A stretch of 36,573 nt of DNA from the NCBI GenBank assembly GCA_943331445.1, contig CALQLO010000019.1, positions 1-36,573 of the forward strand, in the 5' to 3' direction. The translations under genes and the position numbers were made by a program. Under the pieces are notes generated by a model that saw only the letters and a program-made list of their open reading frames with translations, was not told the DNA's origin and did not search any database. The first letter of the stretch is position 1. Every line of letters starts with the position of its first letter. This stretch comes from Akkermansia muciniphila (lineage in GTDB: Bacteria; Verrucomicrobiota; Verrucomicrobiia; Opitutales; UBA953). Shown in pieces: positions 16,552 to 25,283 of the stretch.

Positions 16552-17772
16552 TTGCCTTGGTTCCTCCATCTCGCCCTCCGTCAGCTCTTTCCTCCCGGTA
16601 AGCGCTTCCCGGCGTTCGCGACGGTGTCGATCCTCGGCGTCGGCCTCGGCGTGGCTTCGTTGCTCGTCGTGCAGACGGTGATGAATGGCTTCGGCGAAGA
16701 GCATCGGCTGCGGATTCGCGAATCCTTCGGCGACTGCGTGATCGTCGGCGCGGCCCCCATCGCCAATCCTGATGAACTGGTTGCGAAGCTGCGCTTGGAT
16801 AAGGAAGTCGATGGTGCCACGGCCTACGCTGAAGGACCGGGCTTACTTCGTCGCGGGGATTTCTCTGGAGTGGCCGGAGTGCGCGGCATCGATCCAGCGG
16901 ATAAGCGTCAGCCAGCCCGCCAATATGTCACCGCCGGAAAATTCGACGACCTCGACGACGGTCGCGTCATTCTTGGCTACGGTCTCGCCCGTAATCTGCG
17001 CGCACAAGTGGGCGACCGCATCGAGCTTTGGTCTCCGGCGATGGCCGAACGTGCCGAAAAAGGGAAGGCGCCGCTCCCGGCCGAGCTCGAGGTGTGTGCG
17101 ATTGTGCGGACGGGCTTCACCGAAGTGGATGATCGCGCGGCCTTGATTCCGCTCCGCCGTTTCCGCGAGATCTGGAGTCTCGGCCCGCGCGCCCATGGCG
17201 TGATCCTCCGCCTCAAGAACCCCGCGCAGGCCGCCGCCACTGCCGGGCGCTTGGGCGTCGGTCATCCGGACCTGCGCTTCGTGCCCTGGCAGGATATCAA
17301 GAAGAACTTCCTCGAGGCCATTCGCTTTGAGAAGACGATGCTCTTCTTCCTGATGTTCATCATCACCTTGGTCGCCTCGTTTTCCATCGGCAGCACGCTT
17401 TTCTCCGCGGTGATTCGGCGTTCGCGCGAAATCGGCGTCTTGGTTTCCTTGGGTTCCGGGCGCTGGCAATTAGTGGGTCTCTTCGGCGTCCAAGGGCTGC
17501 TGATCGGCGCCCTTGGCACGGCGTTGGGTTTTGTGCTCACCTGGGTTATGCTTTTCTTCCGGGAAAATATCCTCGGCAGTATTAATGCGGTCTTCGGCGA
17601 CGGCGACATGGTCGCGAATGTCTACCAATTCTCAAAAGTACCCCTGCATTACGACGTCTCGGATTTCGTCATCGCCGCGGCGTTTACCCTACTGACCACC
17701 ACCATTGCCGGACTGGTGCCCGCGCTCTGGGCGGCTGGCCGCAAACCTTCGGAGGCTATGCGCGATGCCTGA
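16552..17772 (+). CDS. lolC: LolC/LolE-family lipoprotein-releasing ABC transporter permease
   Basis: Inner-membrane permease of the MacB/FtsX/LolCE fold that, with LolD, extracts outer-membrane lipoproteins from the inner membrane. The layout is typical: one N-terminal helix (about 20-45, followed by QTVMNGFGEEHR), a long periplasmic domain (about 45-260), then three helices in the C-terminal third with the block SAVIRRSREIGVLVSLGSGR, the coupling-helix region that contacts the ATPase. The TTG at 16552 gives about 406 residues with a normal start; a TTG at 16519 in the same frame would overlap lysS by 23 bp. The 3' end overlaps lolD by 8 bp. Only one permease gene is seen, so it may act as a homodimer (LolF-like). 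Confidence 0.87.
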   Translation: MPWFLHLALRQLFPPGKRFPAFATVSILGVGLGVASLLVVQTVMNGFGEEHRLRIRESFGDCVIVGAAPIANPDELVAKLRLDKEVDGATAYAEGPGLLRRGDFSGVAGVRGIDPADKRQPARQYVTAGKFDDLDDGRVILGYGLARNLRAQVGDRIELWSPAMAERAEKGKAPLPAELEVCAIVRTGFTEVDDRAALIPLRRFREIWSLGPRAHGVILRLKNPAQAAATAGRLGVGHPDLRFVPWQDIKKNFLEAIRFEKTMLFFLMFIITLVASFSIGSTLFSAVIRRSREIGVLVSLGSGRWQLVGLFGVQGLLIGALGTALGFVLTWVMLFFRENILGSINAVFGDGDMVANVYQFSKVPLHYDVSDFVIAAAFTLLTTTIAGLVPALWAAGRKPSEAMRDA

Positions 17773-18436
17773 CGTCGTCCTCCAGGCTCGTGGCCTCGCC
17801 AAGGCTTTCGTCGCACCGGCAGGGCGCTTGCCCGTGCTCGTGGATATCTCGATCGAGGTATGTGCGGGTGAGTCCGTCTCGATTCGGGGATCTTCTGGCT
17901 CTGGTAAGACCACGCTCCTTCAGCAATTGGGCGGACTCGATGAACCCGATGCCGGCACGGTCGGTGTCTTTGCTCACGGGGGCGGGATGGTGCCTCCGCG
18001 GAAGACGCTTGGCCGTGGCATCGGCTTTGTCTTTCAGAATTATCAGCTGATGCCGGAATTGACGGCATTGGAGAACGTCGCCCTCGCGGCCCGCATTGCC
18101 GGGGTTGATGCCGGCCCAGCCGAATCCGCCGCCCGTGAACTGCTCGCGCAGGTAGGCCTCATCGATCGTCTCGATCATCTCCCTTCGCGTCTTTCAGGGG
18201 GCGAATGCCAGCGGGTCGCCATCGCCCGGGCTTTGGTTAATAAGCCATCGGTCATCCTCGCCGACGAGCCCACGGGAAATCTGGACGAGCGCACGGGCGT
18301 CGAAATTATGAACCTCTTGCTGGGTGTCGTCGCAGAGCGTGGGGCTGCCTTGGTACTGGTGACACATAGCCGCGAGTTTGCTGAACGCGCGACTCGTCGA
18401 TTCGTCTTGTCGGGTGGCGTGCTTTCACCCGCCTGA
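17765..18436 (+). CDS. lolD: LolD-family ABC transporter ATP-binding protein
   Basis: ATPase partner of the preceding permease, powering lipoprotein release at the cytoplasmic face. The 223 residues have Walker A GSSGSGKTT (42-50), Q-loop FQNYQLMPEL, signature LSGGECQR, Walker B VILADEPTGNLDERTG and switch histidine in LVTHS. This set and the length match the LolD/MacB-ATPase/FtsE group. The ATG at 17765 overlaps the end of the permease gene by 8 bp, a strong sign of stoichiometric co-expression. Residues 15-25 (FVAPAGRLPVL) sit where LolD proteins vary most. Confidence 0.92.
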   Translation: MPDVVLQARGLAKAFVAPAGRLPVLVDISIEVCAGESVSIRGSSGSGKTTLLQQLGGLDEPDAGTVGVFAHGGGMVPPRKTLGRGIGFVFQNYQLMPELTALENVALAARIAGVDAGPAESAARELLAQVGLIDRLDHLPSRLSGGECQRVAIARALVNKPSVILADEPTGNLDERTGVEIMNLLLGVVAERGAALVLVTHSREFAERATRRFVLSGGVLSPA

Positions 18437-18474
18437 TTTGACATCGGGGTAAGGTTGGGTTGGCTGGTGAGACG

Positions 18475-19125
18475 ATGAACGCCGCTCTGAACCCTTCTCA
18501 ACTGATTGCTTCCCTTGAGTGGCGCTACGCCACTAAGCTCTTCGACACCCGTAAATTGCCCGACGCGACCTGGGCTGCCCTCGAGGAGTCCCTCCGCCTT
18601 TCGCCTTCGTCCTACGGCCTCCAGCCTTGGAAGTTCTTCATCATCGCCGACCCAGTCGTCCGCGCCAAGCTCCGCCCCGTCTCTTGGAATCAATCGCAAG
18701 TCACGGATGCCTCGCATCTCGTCGTCTTCGCCCGTCGCACGGAAATCACCGAGCAGGACGTGAATGATTTCTTCAACCAGATGGTTTCCGAGCGCGGTGC
18801 CGATGCGACGAAGCTCGAACCCTACCGCCAGATGATGATCGGCGGTGTCGTGAATGGGAAGGACGCCGCGGGCCAGAAGGAATGGGCCGCCCGCCAACTT
18901 TATATTGCCCTGGGTCAACTCATGGGAGCGGCCGCCGCCCTCGCGGTCGATACTTGCGCACTCGAAGGCATCGATCCCGCGGCTTACACCGAAATCCTCG
19001 GCCTCAAGGGCTCGGGCTTCGAAGTCGTGGTCGCCTGCGCGGTCGGTTACCGTTCGACGGAAGATAAGTACGCCGCGTTCAAGAAGATCCGCTTCCCCGC
19101 CAGTCGCGTGATCGGTCGCGTCTAA
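18475..19125 (+). CDS. NAD(P)H-dependent nitroreductase family oxidoreductase
   Basis: FMN-dependent oxidoreductase of the NfsB/NfnB-like group, which reduces nitro compounds or quinones with NAD(P)H; the natural substrate is unknown. The 216 residues show the N-terminal FMN-contact block EWRYATKLFD, LRLSPSSYGLQPWKFFII, and the C-terminal block GLKGSGFEVVVACAVGYRST. Length and order are normal for a homodimeric enzyme. ATG 18475 has GGTGA 7-8 nt upstream and lies 38 bp after lolD, so it may be the last gene of the lysS run. Its stop codon abuts the stop of the helicase gene on the other strand with no base between. Confidence 0.88.
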   Translation: MNAALNPSQLIASLEWRYATKLFDTRKLPDATWAALEESLRLSPSSYGLQPWKFFIIADPVVRAKLRPVSWNQSQVTDASHLVVFARRTEITEQDVNDFFNQMVSERGADATKLEPYRQMMIGGVVNGKDAAGQKEWAARQLYIALGQLMGAAAALAVDTCALEGIDPAAYTEILGLKGSGFEVVVACAVGYRSTEDKYAAFKKIRFPASRVIGRV

Positions 19126-21420
19126 TTAACTTCGGGCAGACCAGCGCACGAAGTCATCGTCATTGGCGAGGACTTCAGGGTCGCCGTATTCGGTCGAAAG
19201 TAAGCTGCGGTAGGCTTCGTCCGCAAAACGTCGACAGTGCAGTAACACGCGAGCGGAGTGGCCAGGTGCGCGGACCAAACGGCCGAGGGCTTGGTTCACC
19301 TTGCGCATCCCCGGGCGGACATAAGCCAATGAGAACGCGTCCTCCGAGCCATCGTTGACGAACATTTTTCGGCGGGCTTCTTGCAGGGCATTAACCTCAG
19401 GGAGGGCGGGGCCGATGACCACGGCAGAACGAATGCGTCCGCCGAGCATGTCGACCCCTTCGCCGAGTGAACCTCCGAGGATGAGGCAGAGAATCGTGTA
19501 CCGGTTGAGCGAGTCTTCGACGAAGCGGGCGGTGCCATCTGGCCCGAGCCCACGGGGTTGCAGCGCCACGTCGGCTTTTGGGTCGAGGTCGCGCACTTCT
19601 TTCACGACCGCCTCGGCGTATTTATACGACGGGAAGAAGGCGGCGACGGCGCCTTCCTGAGAGAGGCGAAGCAGGGCAGCCGCGGTCTTGGGGAGATGTC
19701 CTTCTCGGGTTTTCAGCCGCGTATCGACGCGTCCATCGATGGCGACGGTGTAAGCGCCTTGGCGCCAAGGGGCGAGGGCGGCGACATTGACGAGGAGGTC
19801 GGAATCGAGTCCGCACTCGGCCGCAAGCGCGCCGCGGGGCCCGGGGGTGGCGGTCATCAAAAGCGAATGCCCAAAGGCTTTGATGCGTTCCCCGGTGGCT
19901 TTGGCCGCCGAGAGGCAATCGAGACTCAAGAGACCAGGGCGGGGCGACCAAAGTAGCCAACCGAGATCCGCGGCCTCCAGCCTCTCTGACCACGCCGCCG
20001 CATTCCACACGGCCTGCTTGGCTGCATCTGGCAAGTCGTCGGTGTTGAACGGGTGTTCGGCGGCGAGCACGGACATCCGTTCGGCGATGGCCATCGCTTC
20101 GACGCGATCATCGGGCGAGAGCGCATCCGCTTTGGGTAGGCGTTGAATAAAATCAGCCCACATCTGGGCGGTTTGAGCCCAAGCTTCTGGCGCGCGAAAG
20201 CGCGTGAGGGTGAAGGCGAAATCGGCGGCCGCTTCCGCTTCATCCCGCATCGAGAGGCATTCAGCCGCGCGGTCGGGCAGGTTGTGCGCTTCGTCGACGA
20301 TGAGCACCGTGTCATGCATGTCCCACCCGGGCACGGTTTCGAGGGCAGCCCGATTGCGCGGCGAGAAGACGTAGTTATAATCGCAGATGACCACATCCGC
20401 GTGGGCGAGCATGGCCTTGGTGATATCCCAAGGGGGGACGCCCGCGATACGCCCAATCTCGCGGATGCGCCGAAGGTCGGCGGCGTCTTCGAGGAGGGAT
20501 TGCGGGTCGATCTTGGCGTTGGCCCAATTCCGGCGAATCTGTTCCGGGTCATCGGTGAGTCCTTCGATTTCGTGTTCGGCGCGCGGACGTAGGAGCAGGG
20601 CGCGGAGTTCGCCGGGCTTCGCGAGTCGGCGGAGTTCCGCGAGCACCTGAAGCTGACCGGTGCCTTTGCCGGTGAGGTAAAGTAGGCGACCCGCGCGACC
20701 ACCACGTAGCAGCGCGAGGCCGTGCCGAAGAGCGGCGGAGGTTTTTCCGAAGCCCGTGGGGGCGACGAGCAGGCGGGTGGGGGAATCCAGGCCCGCTTGG
20801 TCCAAGTCGGCACAGCACTGCAGCCATTCGGGGCGGGGTTCTTTAAAAGGTAAGCGATCCGGGAGATTCAATAATCGGGCATGACTCGCCCGGCGGTTCT
20901 CCGCATGGAAAGCCACTGTCTCCGCTTGCGTGAGTAAATCGCCTTCCGCCGAAGATGGGAGTGCGACCGCTTGGCGGGTGCCGTCATTCGGATCGACGAA
21001 GATGACTTCGCCTTTCACGGCGCGCATGCCTGAGGTGAGTCGGGCCGCGTGACAGTAAGCTGCCAGTTGCAGGAAATGCTGCGGGTAGCGACCGGCGAGA
21101 AACTCAACCTTGCGCGGGAGTTTCAGGCTAATGGTTTTGATTTCGCGGATATGAATTTGATCCGCCGTTTCCAGCCATTGATCCGAGCGTCCCGTGATGG
21201 CGATGGTCCAGCCGAGTGCCCCGACCTCGCAGGCCACGGCCCTTTCAAATTGCCACCCCAGGCCTTCGGCTTCGGCGTCCTTGCGAAGGGTCTCATGCCA
21301 CTGGCGTCCGGCTTCAGCCCGCCAAGGTGCTCCGCCGGCTCCGGCGCCAGGCCCTGGGCGGAAGGTTGCGAATTCCTGCGCACTTAGCTCGACGCGCCTC
21401 GTCTTGATGTCGATGCGCAT
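19126..21420 (-). CDS. PD-(D/E)XK nuclease fused to a DinG/XPD-type helicase
   Basis: A 764-residue superfamily 2 DNA helicase of the DinG/XPD group with an N-terminal nuclease-like domain. Residues 70-125 hold a RecB/Cas4-like signature: Asp80 in GRSD, Glu93 and Lys95 in REIKT, and Gln118 with Tyr122 in QLAAY. The helicase core follows: Walker A PTGFGKT (221-227), DEAH box at 376-379, LLMTATPG in the second RecA domain and motif VI QALGRLVRAPGHSARV near the C-terminus. XPD-type helicases carry a four-cysteine Fe-S cluster between Walker A and DEAH; only Cys346 is present here, so the cluster is absent. The ATG overlaps the recO stop by one base, suggesting a joint repair role. By analogy it would unwind 5'-to-3' and resect DNA, but this is inference. 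Confidence 0.85.
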   Translation of the reverse strand: MRIDIKTRRVELSAQEFATFRPGPGAGAGGAPWRAEAGRQWHETLRKDAEAEGLGWQFERAVACEVGALGWTIAITGRSDQWLETADQIHIREIKTISLKLPRKVEFLAGRYPQHFLQLAAYCHAARLTSGMRAVKGEVIFVDPNDGTRQAVALPSSAEGDLLTQAETVAFHAENRRASHARLLNLPDRLPFKEPRPEWLQCCADLDQAGLDSPTRLLVAPTGFGKTSAALRHGLALLRGGRAGRLLYLTGKGTGQLQVLAELRRLAKPGELRALLLRPRAEHEIEGLTDDPEQIRRNWANAKIDPQSLLEDAADLRRIREIGRIAGVPPWDITKAMLAHADVVICDYNYVFSPRNRAALETVPGWDMHDTVLIVDEAHNLPDRAAECLSMRDEAEAAADFAFTLTRFRAPEAWAQTAQMWADFIQRLPKADALSPDDRVEAMAIAERMSVLAAEHPFNTDDLPDAAKQAVWNAAAWSERLEAADLGWLLWSPRPGLLSLDCLSAAKATGERIKAFGHSLLMTATPGPRGALAAECGLDSDLLVNVAALAPWRQGAYTVAIDGRVDTRLKTREGHLPKTAAALLRLSQEGAVAAFFPSYKYAEAVVKEVRDLDPKADVALQPRGLGPDGTARFVEDSLNRYTILCLILGGSLGEGVDMLGGRIRSAVVIGPALPEVNALQEARRKMFVNDGSEDAFSLAYVRPGMRKVNQALGRLVRAPGHSARVLLHCRRFADEAYRSLLSTEYGDPEVLANDDDFVRWSARS

Positions 21421-22022
21421 CAGGGGAGGATGAAGTGGGCTTCGCCCGCGGCCCAGCGTTCCAAGTCAGTCGCCAGTGTCGCGACGGTTTCTTCGTCCGT
21501 TGACTGGGCATCCAGCGGCTGCGTTAAGATTGCCGCGGCGTAACCTTGGCGGGCCCCCAGTCGGGTATACCACTGCTCGTGGACGCCCCAGCCGCCGTCT
21601 TTGAGCATGAGCCAGAGGCTTTTGAAATAGGCGCAATCCGCGCGGGGTCGCGCCGCCATGGCATCGAAACTTTCTAGGGCGATGCGGTAGCAAACTTCCG
21701 CGGATTCGGGCGGGGGCGGGTTTTTGCGAATCATCGCCGCGAGACGGCAGGCACGTTCCAAGGTGCGATGATCGCGGGCGACGCCAGCCCGGCGGGTGAG
21801 CAGGCGATAGTCGCGGGCGAAGCGCATGCCTCCGTCCTTAGCCCGTTCCAGGATGACTTCACCTTCGTCGAATAAATCGGGCAGGGTGGCATCCTTGCCG
21901 CGGCGCGTGCGAATGAGGCAACGGAGTAGGCCCTCCGCGGGCTCGAGCAGGGTCAGCAAAGAGTGCGACTCCCCTGAAGGATCGCAGCCTAGGACCAGGC
22001 AACGGAGGCTCGTGGTGGACAT
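21420..22022 (-). CDS. recO: RecO-like DNA repair protein, divergent and short
   Basis: Probably the recombination mediator RecO, which helps load RecA on SSB-coated DNA. The N-terminal 75 residues look like the RecO OB-fold: a CLVLGCDPSGESHSLLTLLE start, a basic segment RCLIRTRRGKDATLPDL and a beta-strand block RFARDYRLLTR. Residues 80-200 are helical. At 200 residues it is shorter than the usual 240 or so, and the C-terminal CxxC zinc motif of many RecO proteins is missing. It lies 6 bp after the DUF502 gene and overlaps the helicase start by one base. The assignment rests on the N-terminal pattern and context and could be wrong; a structure-based comparison would settle it. Confidence 0.6.
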   Translation of the reverse strand: MSTTSLRCLVLGCDPSGESHSLLTLLEPAEGLLRCLIRTRRGKDATLPDLFDEGEVILERAKDGGMRFARDYRLLTRRAGVARDHRTLERACRLAAMIRKNPPPPESAEVCYRIALESFDAMAARPRADCAYFKSLWLMLKDGGWGVHEQWYTRLGARQGYAAAILTQPLDAQSTDEETVATLATDLERWAAGEAHFILP

Positions 22023-22028
22023 TCCTGA

Positions 22029-22718
22029 CTATTCTTTTCTTCCGGACTTGGGAACCACCGACCCGAAACTCATCAATAAGCCGAGGGCTTCACCCACGGT
22101 CAGTTTCGTCTCGCGGACTTCTTCGGGGGCGAGGTGTAGGATGACGCCGGTGGTGGGAGCCGGTGCGGCCGGGATAAAGACGTTCACGACCTGTTTGCCG
22201 ATGGCTTCGCTGAAGACCGTGGGTTGCTCATGGGTCACGAAGGCGATGGTCCACATACCCGGGCGGGGGAACTCCACCATCACCACGCGCCGGAAGGTGT
22301 CCTTATTGCGACCGCTCAAGGCGTCGACCATCTGGCGAATTGTGCCGTAAAGCGCACCGAGTCCAGGTGTGCGTTCGAGCAAGGTGGCGAACCAGCGGTG
22401 CAGGAGTTTACCGAAGAGACGCTTGGAGAGAAATCCGACGACGATCAGCAGGATGATCATCGCGACGGCGGAGGTGAGGACGAGCAGCTGGCGGGGAAAC
22501 CCGAGATTGAAATCCGGTACGGGCATTTTGGCATTCACCCAAAACCACTGCAGTCCGATTTCGGCGGCGGGTTGGATGAACTTGCCCATCAGGTCGAGCA
22601 GGACGGAAACCACGTACAGGGTCAGGCCGACCGGAAGTAGGAGGAAGAGGCCGGTCAGGAAATTATGGCCGAGACGGGATCGGAACGTATTTTTTTCCGT
22701 CGGTTCTGGCAGGCTCAT
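22029..22718 (-). CDS. DUF502 family membrane protein
   Basis: Inner-membrane protein of the DUF502 family, whose function is not known. The 229 residues have two transmembrane segments: LTGLFLLLPVGLTLYVVSVL near residue 20-40 and VLTSAVAMIILLIVVGF near 80-96. A soluble domain follows with the family blocks TPGLGALYGTIRQMVDAL and FRRVVMVEFPRPGMWTIAFV, then a proline-rich NVFIPAAPAPTTG loop. The frame continues upstream to 22850, but the ATG at 22718 is chosen because the longer form would overlap the divergent SOUL gene and adds a non-membrane, basic extension. It is the first gene of a DUF502-recO-helicase operon. Confidence 0.88.
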   Translation of the reverse strand: MSLPEPTEKNTFRSRLGHNFLTGLFLLLPVGLTLYVVSVLLDLMGKFIQPAAEIGLQWFWVNAKMPVPDFNLGFPRQLLVLTSAVAMIILLIVVGFLSKRLFGKLLHRWFATLLERTPGLGALYGTIRQMVDALSGRNKDTFRRVVMVEFPRPGMWTIAFVTHEQPTVFSEAIGKQVVNVFIPAAPAPTTGVILHLAPEEVRETKLTVGEALGLLMSFGSVVPKSGRKE

Positions 22719-22809
22719 ACCACCAGCAAAATGGGGTCGACCCCTGCTGGCAAGGGCGGTCGGCGATTTCCGGAGTTGGCGGCCCGTCTGGAAGCGGTTT
22801 GCTGGGGGG

Positions 22810-23355
22810 ATGAAGTTTTCACTGTGGCTTGCCCTCGCCTTGGCTGCCATCCCCGGTAATCTGAGTGCCGTGTCCGAAGCCTATCCCCGCACCGCACCTG
22901 GCGACATTGAGCTCAAGACCTTACCAGCGGCTCGCTGGATGCGCACGGAGTCGGCCAAGGATTACTTCTCCGCCGACAACGGGCTTTTCATGAAGCTCTT
23001 CCGCTACATCGACTCGAACAAGATTCCGATGACTGCACCCGTCGAGGCCGGCATTACGCCGGGAACGATGGTCTTTTATATGGACGAGGCCTCGGCCAAG
23101 CGTGCCGACCTCGCCGAGACGCCGCTGGTGAAACTCTCGTCGGTGCCCGAGCGTCGGGTCGCCGCCATCGGCATTCGCGGTTCGTACAGCCGTGAGAATT
23201 ATGAGGAAGCCCTGGCCGAACTGCGGGCATGGCTCGCGAAGCGGACGGATGTGAAGCCGGCCGGCGAACCGTACGCGGTCTATTGGAACAGCCCGTTCGT
23301 GCCGTTCTTTTTCAAACAGTCCGAAGTGCACATCCTCGTCGCCCCGACGAAGTAA
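22810..23355 (+). CDS. Secreted SOUL/HEBP haem-binding family protein
   Basis: Member of the SOUL haem-binding family, exported by a signal peptide (MKFSLWLALALAAIPGNLSA, 1-20). The 181 residues carry the family hallmark NKIPMTAPVEAG near residue 75, the preceding block DNGLFMKLFRYI, and the C-terminal strand PYAVYWNSPFVPFFFKQSEV. In eukaryotes relatives bind haem or tetrapyrroles; the bacterial role is not established, and I see no specific haem-ligating motif. The frame is open far upstream, but ATG 22810 is the start that gives a proper signal peptide. It diverges from DUF502 (91 bp) and its stop directly abuts the pyrD stop. Confidence 0.9.
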   Translation: MKFSLWLALALAAIPGNLSAVSEAYPRTAPGDIELKTLPAARWMRTESAKDYFSADNGLFMKLFRYIDSNKIPMTAPVEAGITPGTMVFYMDEASAKRADLAETPLVKLSSVPERRVAAIGIRGSYSRENYEEALAELRAWLAKRTDVKPAGEPYAVYWNSPFVPFFFKQSEVHILVAPTK

Positions 23356-24411
23356 TCAGGCCCAGGGGCGCTGGCGCCAGGCGAGGCCTTCGGCGATTTC
23401 GCGGGCGAGTTCCGGGCCGCGGAAGATGAGGCCCGAGTAGACCTGCACCAGGCAAGCGCCTTCGTCCATGAAGCGCCCCGCGTCCTTCGCGGACAGGATA
23501 CCGCCGCAGCCGACAATCGGGATGCGCCCGTCGGCTTCCTTGGCCAGGAAACGCACGACCTGCAGGGAGCGTTCGAGCAGCGGGGCGCCGCTGAGGCCGC
23601 CGCGGCCGGGCGAGCACGCTTCGGTGCCGGGCGGGCGGGTGATCGTGGTGTTCGTGGCGATGATGCCGGCGAAGCCACATTCAGCGACGACGCTGACGAT
23701 GTCGGCGAGCTGGTTGGGATTAAGGTCCGGTGCGATTTTGAGGAGCAGCGGTACGGGGCCACCTGCGACAGAGTGATTTTCCTTTGCGAGCGTGGACAGC
23801 AACGTCACGAGCGGAGCACGATCCTGGAGGGCGCGGAGTCCGGTGGTGTTGGGGCTACTGATATTGACGACGACGTAATCGGCGAGCGGTGCGAGCAACT
23901 TGAAGCAGGTGAGGTAGTCTTCGTGGGCCTGCTCGTTGGCGGTAGACTTATTCTTACCGATGTTGATGCCAAGAGGGCAGACGCGCTTGCCGCGGCCGGG
24001 GTGCTTGCTCAGGCGATCGTGCAATGCTTGGGCTCCATTATTCGGGAAACCGTAGGCGTTCACCACGGCGTTGAGTTCAGGGTAGCGGAAGACGCGGGGC
24101 TTCTCGTTACCGGGTTGAGCCTTCGGGGTGACTGTGCCGACTTCGACGTGGCCGAAGCCAAGGGCCGCCGCGCCGCGCCAGCCGATGCCATCCTTATCAA
24201 AACCAGCGGCGAGGCCGATGTGGTTGGGGAACTTCAGGCCAAAGGCTTCAATCGGGCGGCCGCCCTTAGGGGTCAGCGATCGCTCCATCATCCAGCGGAG
24301 GGGGGCGCAGGCGCCTAGGAGTCCCATGCCCCGGAGTCCCACCTGGTGGGCCGTCTCCGGGTCCATCGAATAGAGGGCCTTGGAAATCACCTTCTCGTAC
24401 AGGAAAGACAT
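23356..24411 (-). CDS. pyrD: Dihydroorotate dehydrogenase (quinone), class 2
   Basis: Oxidises dihydroorotate to orotate in pyrimidine synthesis, passing electrons to membrane quinone. The 351 residues include the N-terminal helical extension of class 2 enzymes (1-45), which forms the membrane/quinone site. FMN-binding blocks are GLAAGFDKDG, EVGTVTPKAQPGN and NINIGKN-like LGINIGKNK (147-155); the catalytic serine lies in NISSPNTTGLR (183-193), and the C-terminal phosphate site in IPIVGCGGILSAKDA. The quinone-linked class fits the presence of complex I genes. It converges on the SOUL gene with no spacer and diverges from the unknown gene at 24523. Confidence 0.96.
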   Translation of the reverse strand: MSFLYEKVISKALYSMDPETAHQVGLRGMGLLGACAPLRWMMERSLTPKGGRPIEAFGLKFPNHIGLAAGFDKDGIGWRGAAALGFGHVEVGTVTPKAQPGNEKPRVFRYPELNAVVNAYGFPNNGAQALHDRLSKHPGRGKRVCPLGINIGKNKSTANEQAHEDYLTCFKLLAPLADYVVVNISSPNTTGLRALQDRAPLVTLLSTLAKENHSVAGGPVPLLLKIAPDLNPNQLADIVSVVAECGFAGIIATNTTITRPPGTEACSPGRGGLSGAPLLERSLQVVRFLAKEADGRIPIVGCGGILSAKDAGRFMDEGACLVQVYSGLIFRGPELAREIAEGLAWRQRPWA

Positions 24412-24522
24412 GACCTGCAGTTAAGGGAGGAACAGACGGAAGGAAAGCGGAGAAGCCACGCTTATGAGGCTGGGCACCGACCCCTCTTGACTCCCGCCCA
24501 GACTTGGGCAAACCACCCTCCC

Positions 24523-25281
24523 ATGGCCGTGACTACCTCCAAGCTCCTCTGGTGCACCATCCGCTTCAAAGAGAAAGAAGGAAGCTGGTGGGTGAAAGAG
24601 AACTCCGACCCTAAGCACTACGAGCCCGATGGGCTTGGTATCCTCGACCCCTTCCAGTTCCCTTGGGTGCTCGACATGATGGACCCCCTTCGTGAGTACG
24701 GGCTCTCCAATGAAATTCTGGAGGCGGCCTTCGTTCCGTTCCAGCCCCAGGAAATCGATAAGGACAAGGATCAGACGGTCCGCCTCGTGCGGGTCGCTGA
24801 ACATATCCTCGACTCCGAGGAGCAACTTTTCGCCCTGCCAAACGTCAAGGACGGTGACAAGGGTGCCTACGCCGACTTCCTTGAGCACATCATGCGCCTG
24901 CGCGTGAAGCTCATCAATGACACGATCAAGATGGAGCAGAAGCTCACGGTCGAAGACGTCGATGAACAGCTCAGCGAACTCCGTAACCAAGCGATGATCG
25001 AAGGCCGCGACATCCATCCCTTTGAAGAGATCACCGACATCCTCGAATTCGTGCCGCTCGGCCATGAGGTCCCCGGTGATGACGATGATGATGATAAGCC
25101 CGCCCGTGCTCAGTCGGCGGCCGAAGATATCGCCGACCTGCCCGACGTCGAAGAAGTCGACAAGGACATGGAAAAGAATCTCCGCTGGGATGACGAAGAA
25201 GAGCCGACGGAAGAAGGCGGCGAAGAAGGCGGCCCCGAAGGCGGCAAGGCTCCTGGCAAGACGCCTGGTCGCCGCCGCTAA
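24523..25281 (+). CDS. Unknown acidic cytoplasmic protein
   Basis: I do not recognise this 252-residue protein. It has no signal peptide or membrane segment. Residues 1-165 look like a folded domain with an aromatic-rich start (KLLWCTIRF, GSWWVKEN, DPFQFPW) followed by long charged helices, for example around YADFLEHIMRLRVKLINDT and LTVEDVDEQLSEL. After a run of six aspartates (GDDDDDDK, near 183-190) comes a strongly acidic low-complexity region, ending in a Gly/Lys/Arg tail (GKAPGKTPGRRR). Codon use and GC match the neighbours, so it appears to be a real, native gene. The ATG at 24523 is the first that gives a sensible N-terminus. A TTGACT box at 24487-24492 lies 30 bp upstream. It converges with the protease gene, 9 bp apart. 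Confidence 0.75.
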   Translation: MAVTTSKLLWCTIRFKEKEGSWWVKENSDPKHYEPDGLGILDPFQFPWVLDMMDPLREYGLSNEILEAAFVPFQPQEIDKDKDQTVRLVRVAEHILDSEEQLFALPNVKDGDKGAYADFLEHIMRLRVKLINDTIKMEQKLTVEDVDEQLSELRNQAMIEGRDIHPFEEITDILEFVPLGHEVPGDDDDDDKPARAQSAAEDIADLPDVEEVDKDMEKNLRWDDEEEPTEEGGEEGGPEGGKAPGKTPGRRR

Positions 25282-25283
25282 GG

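Noticed and set aside
22369-22809. In-frame upstream extension of the SOUL gene
   Set aside because: It would overlap the DUF502 gene and bury the signal peptide at residue 148.
22719-22850. N-terminal extension of the DUF502 protein
   Set aside because: It overlaps the divergent SOUL start and adds a non-conserved basic stretch.
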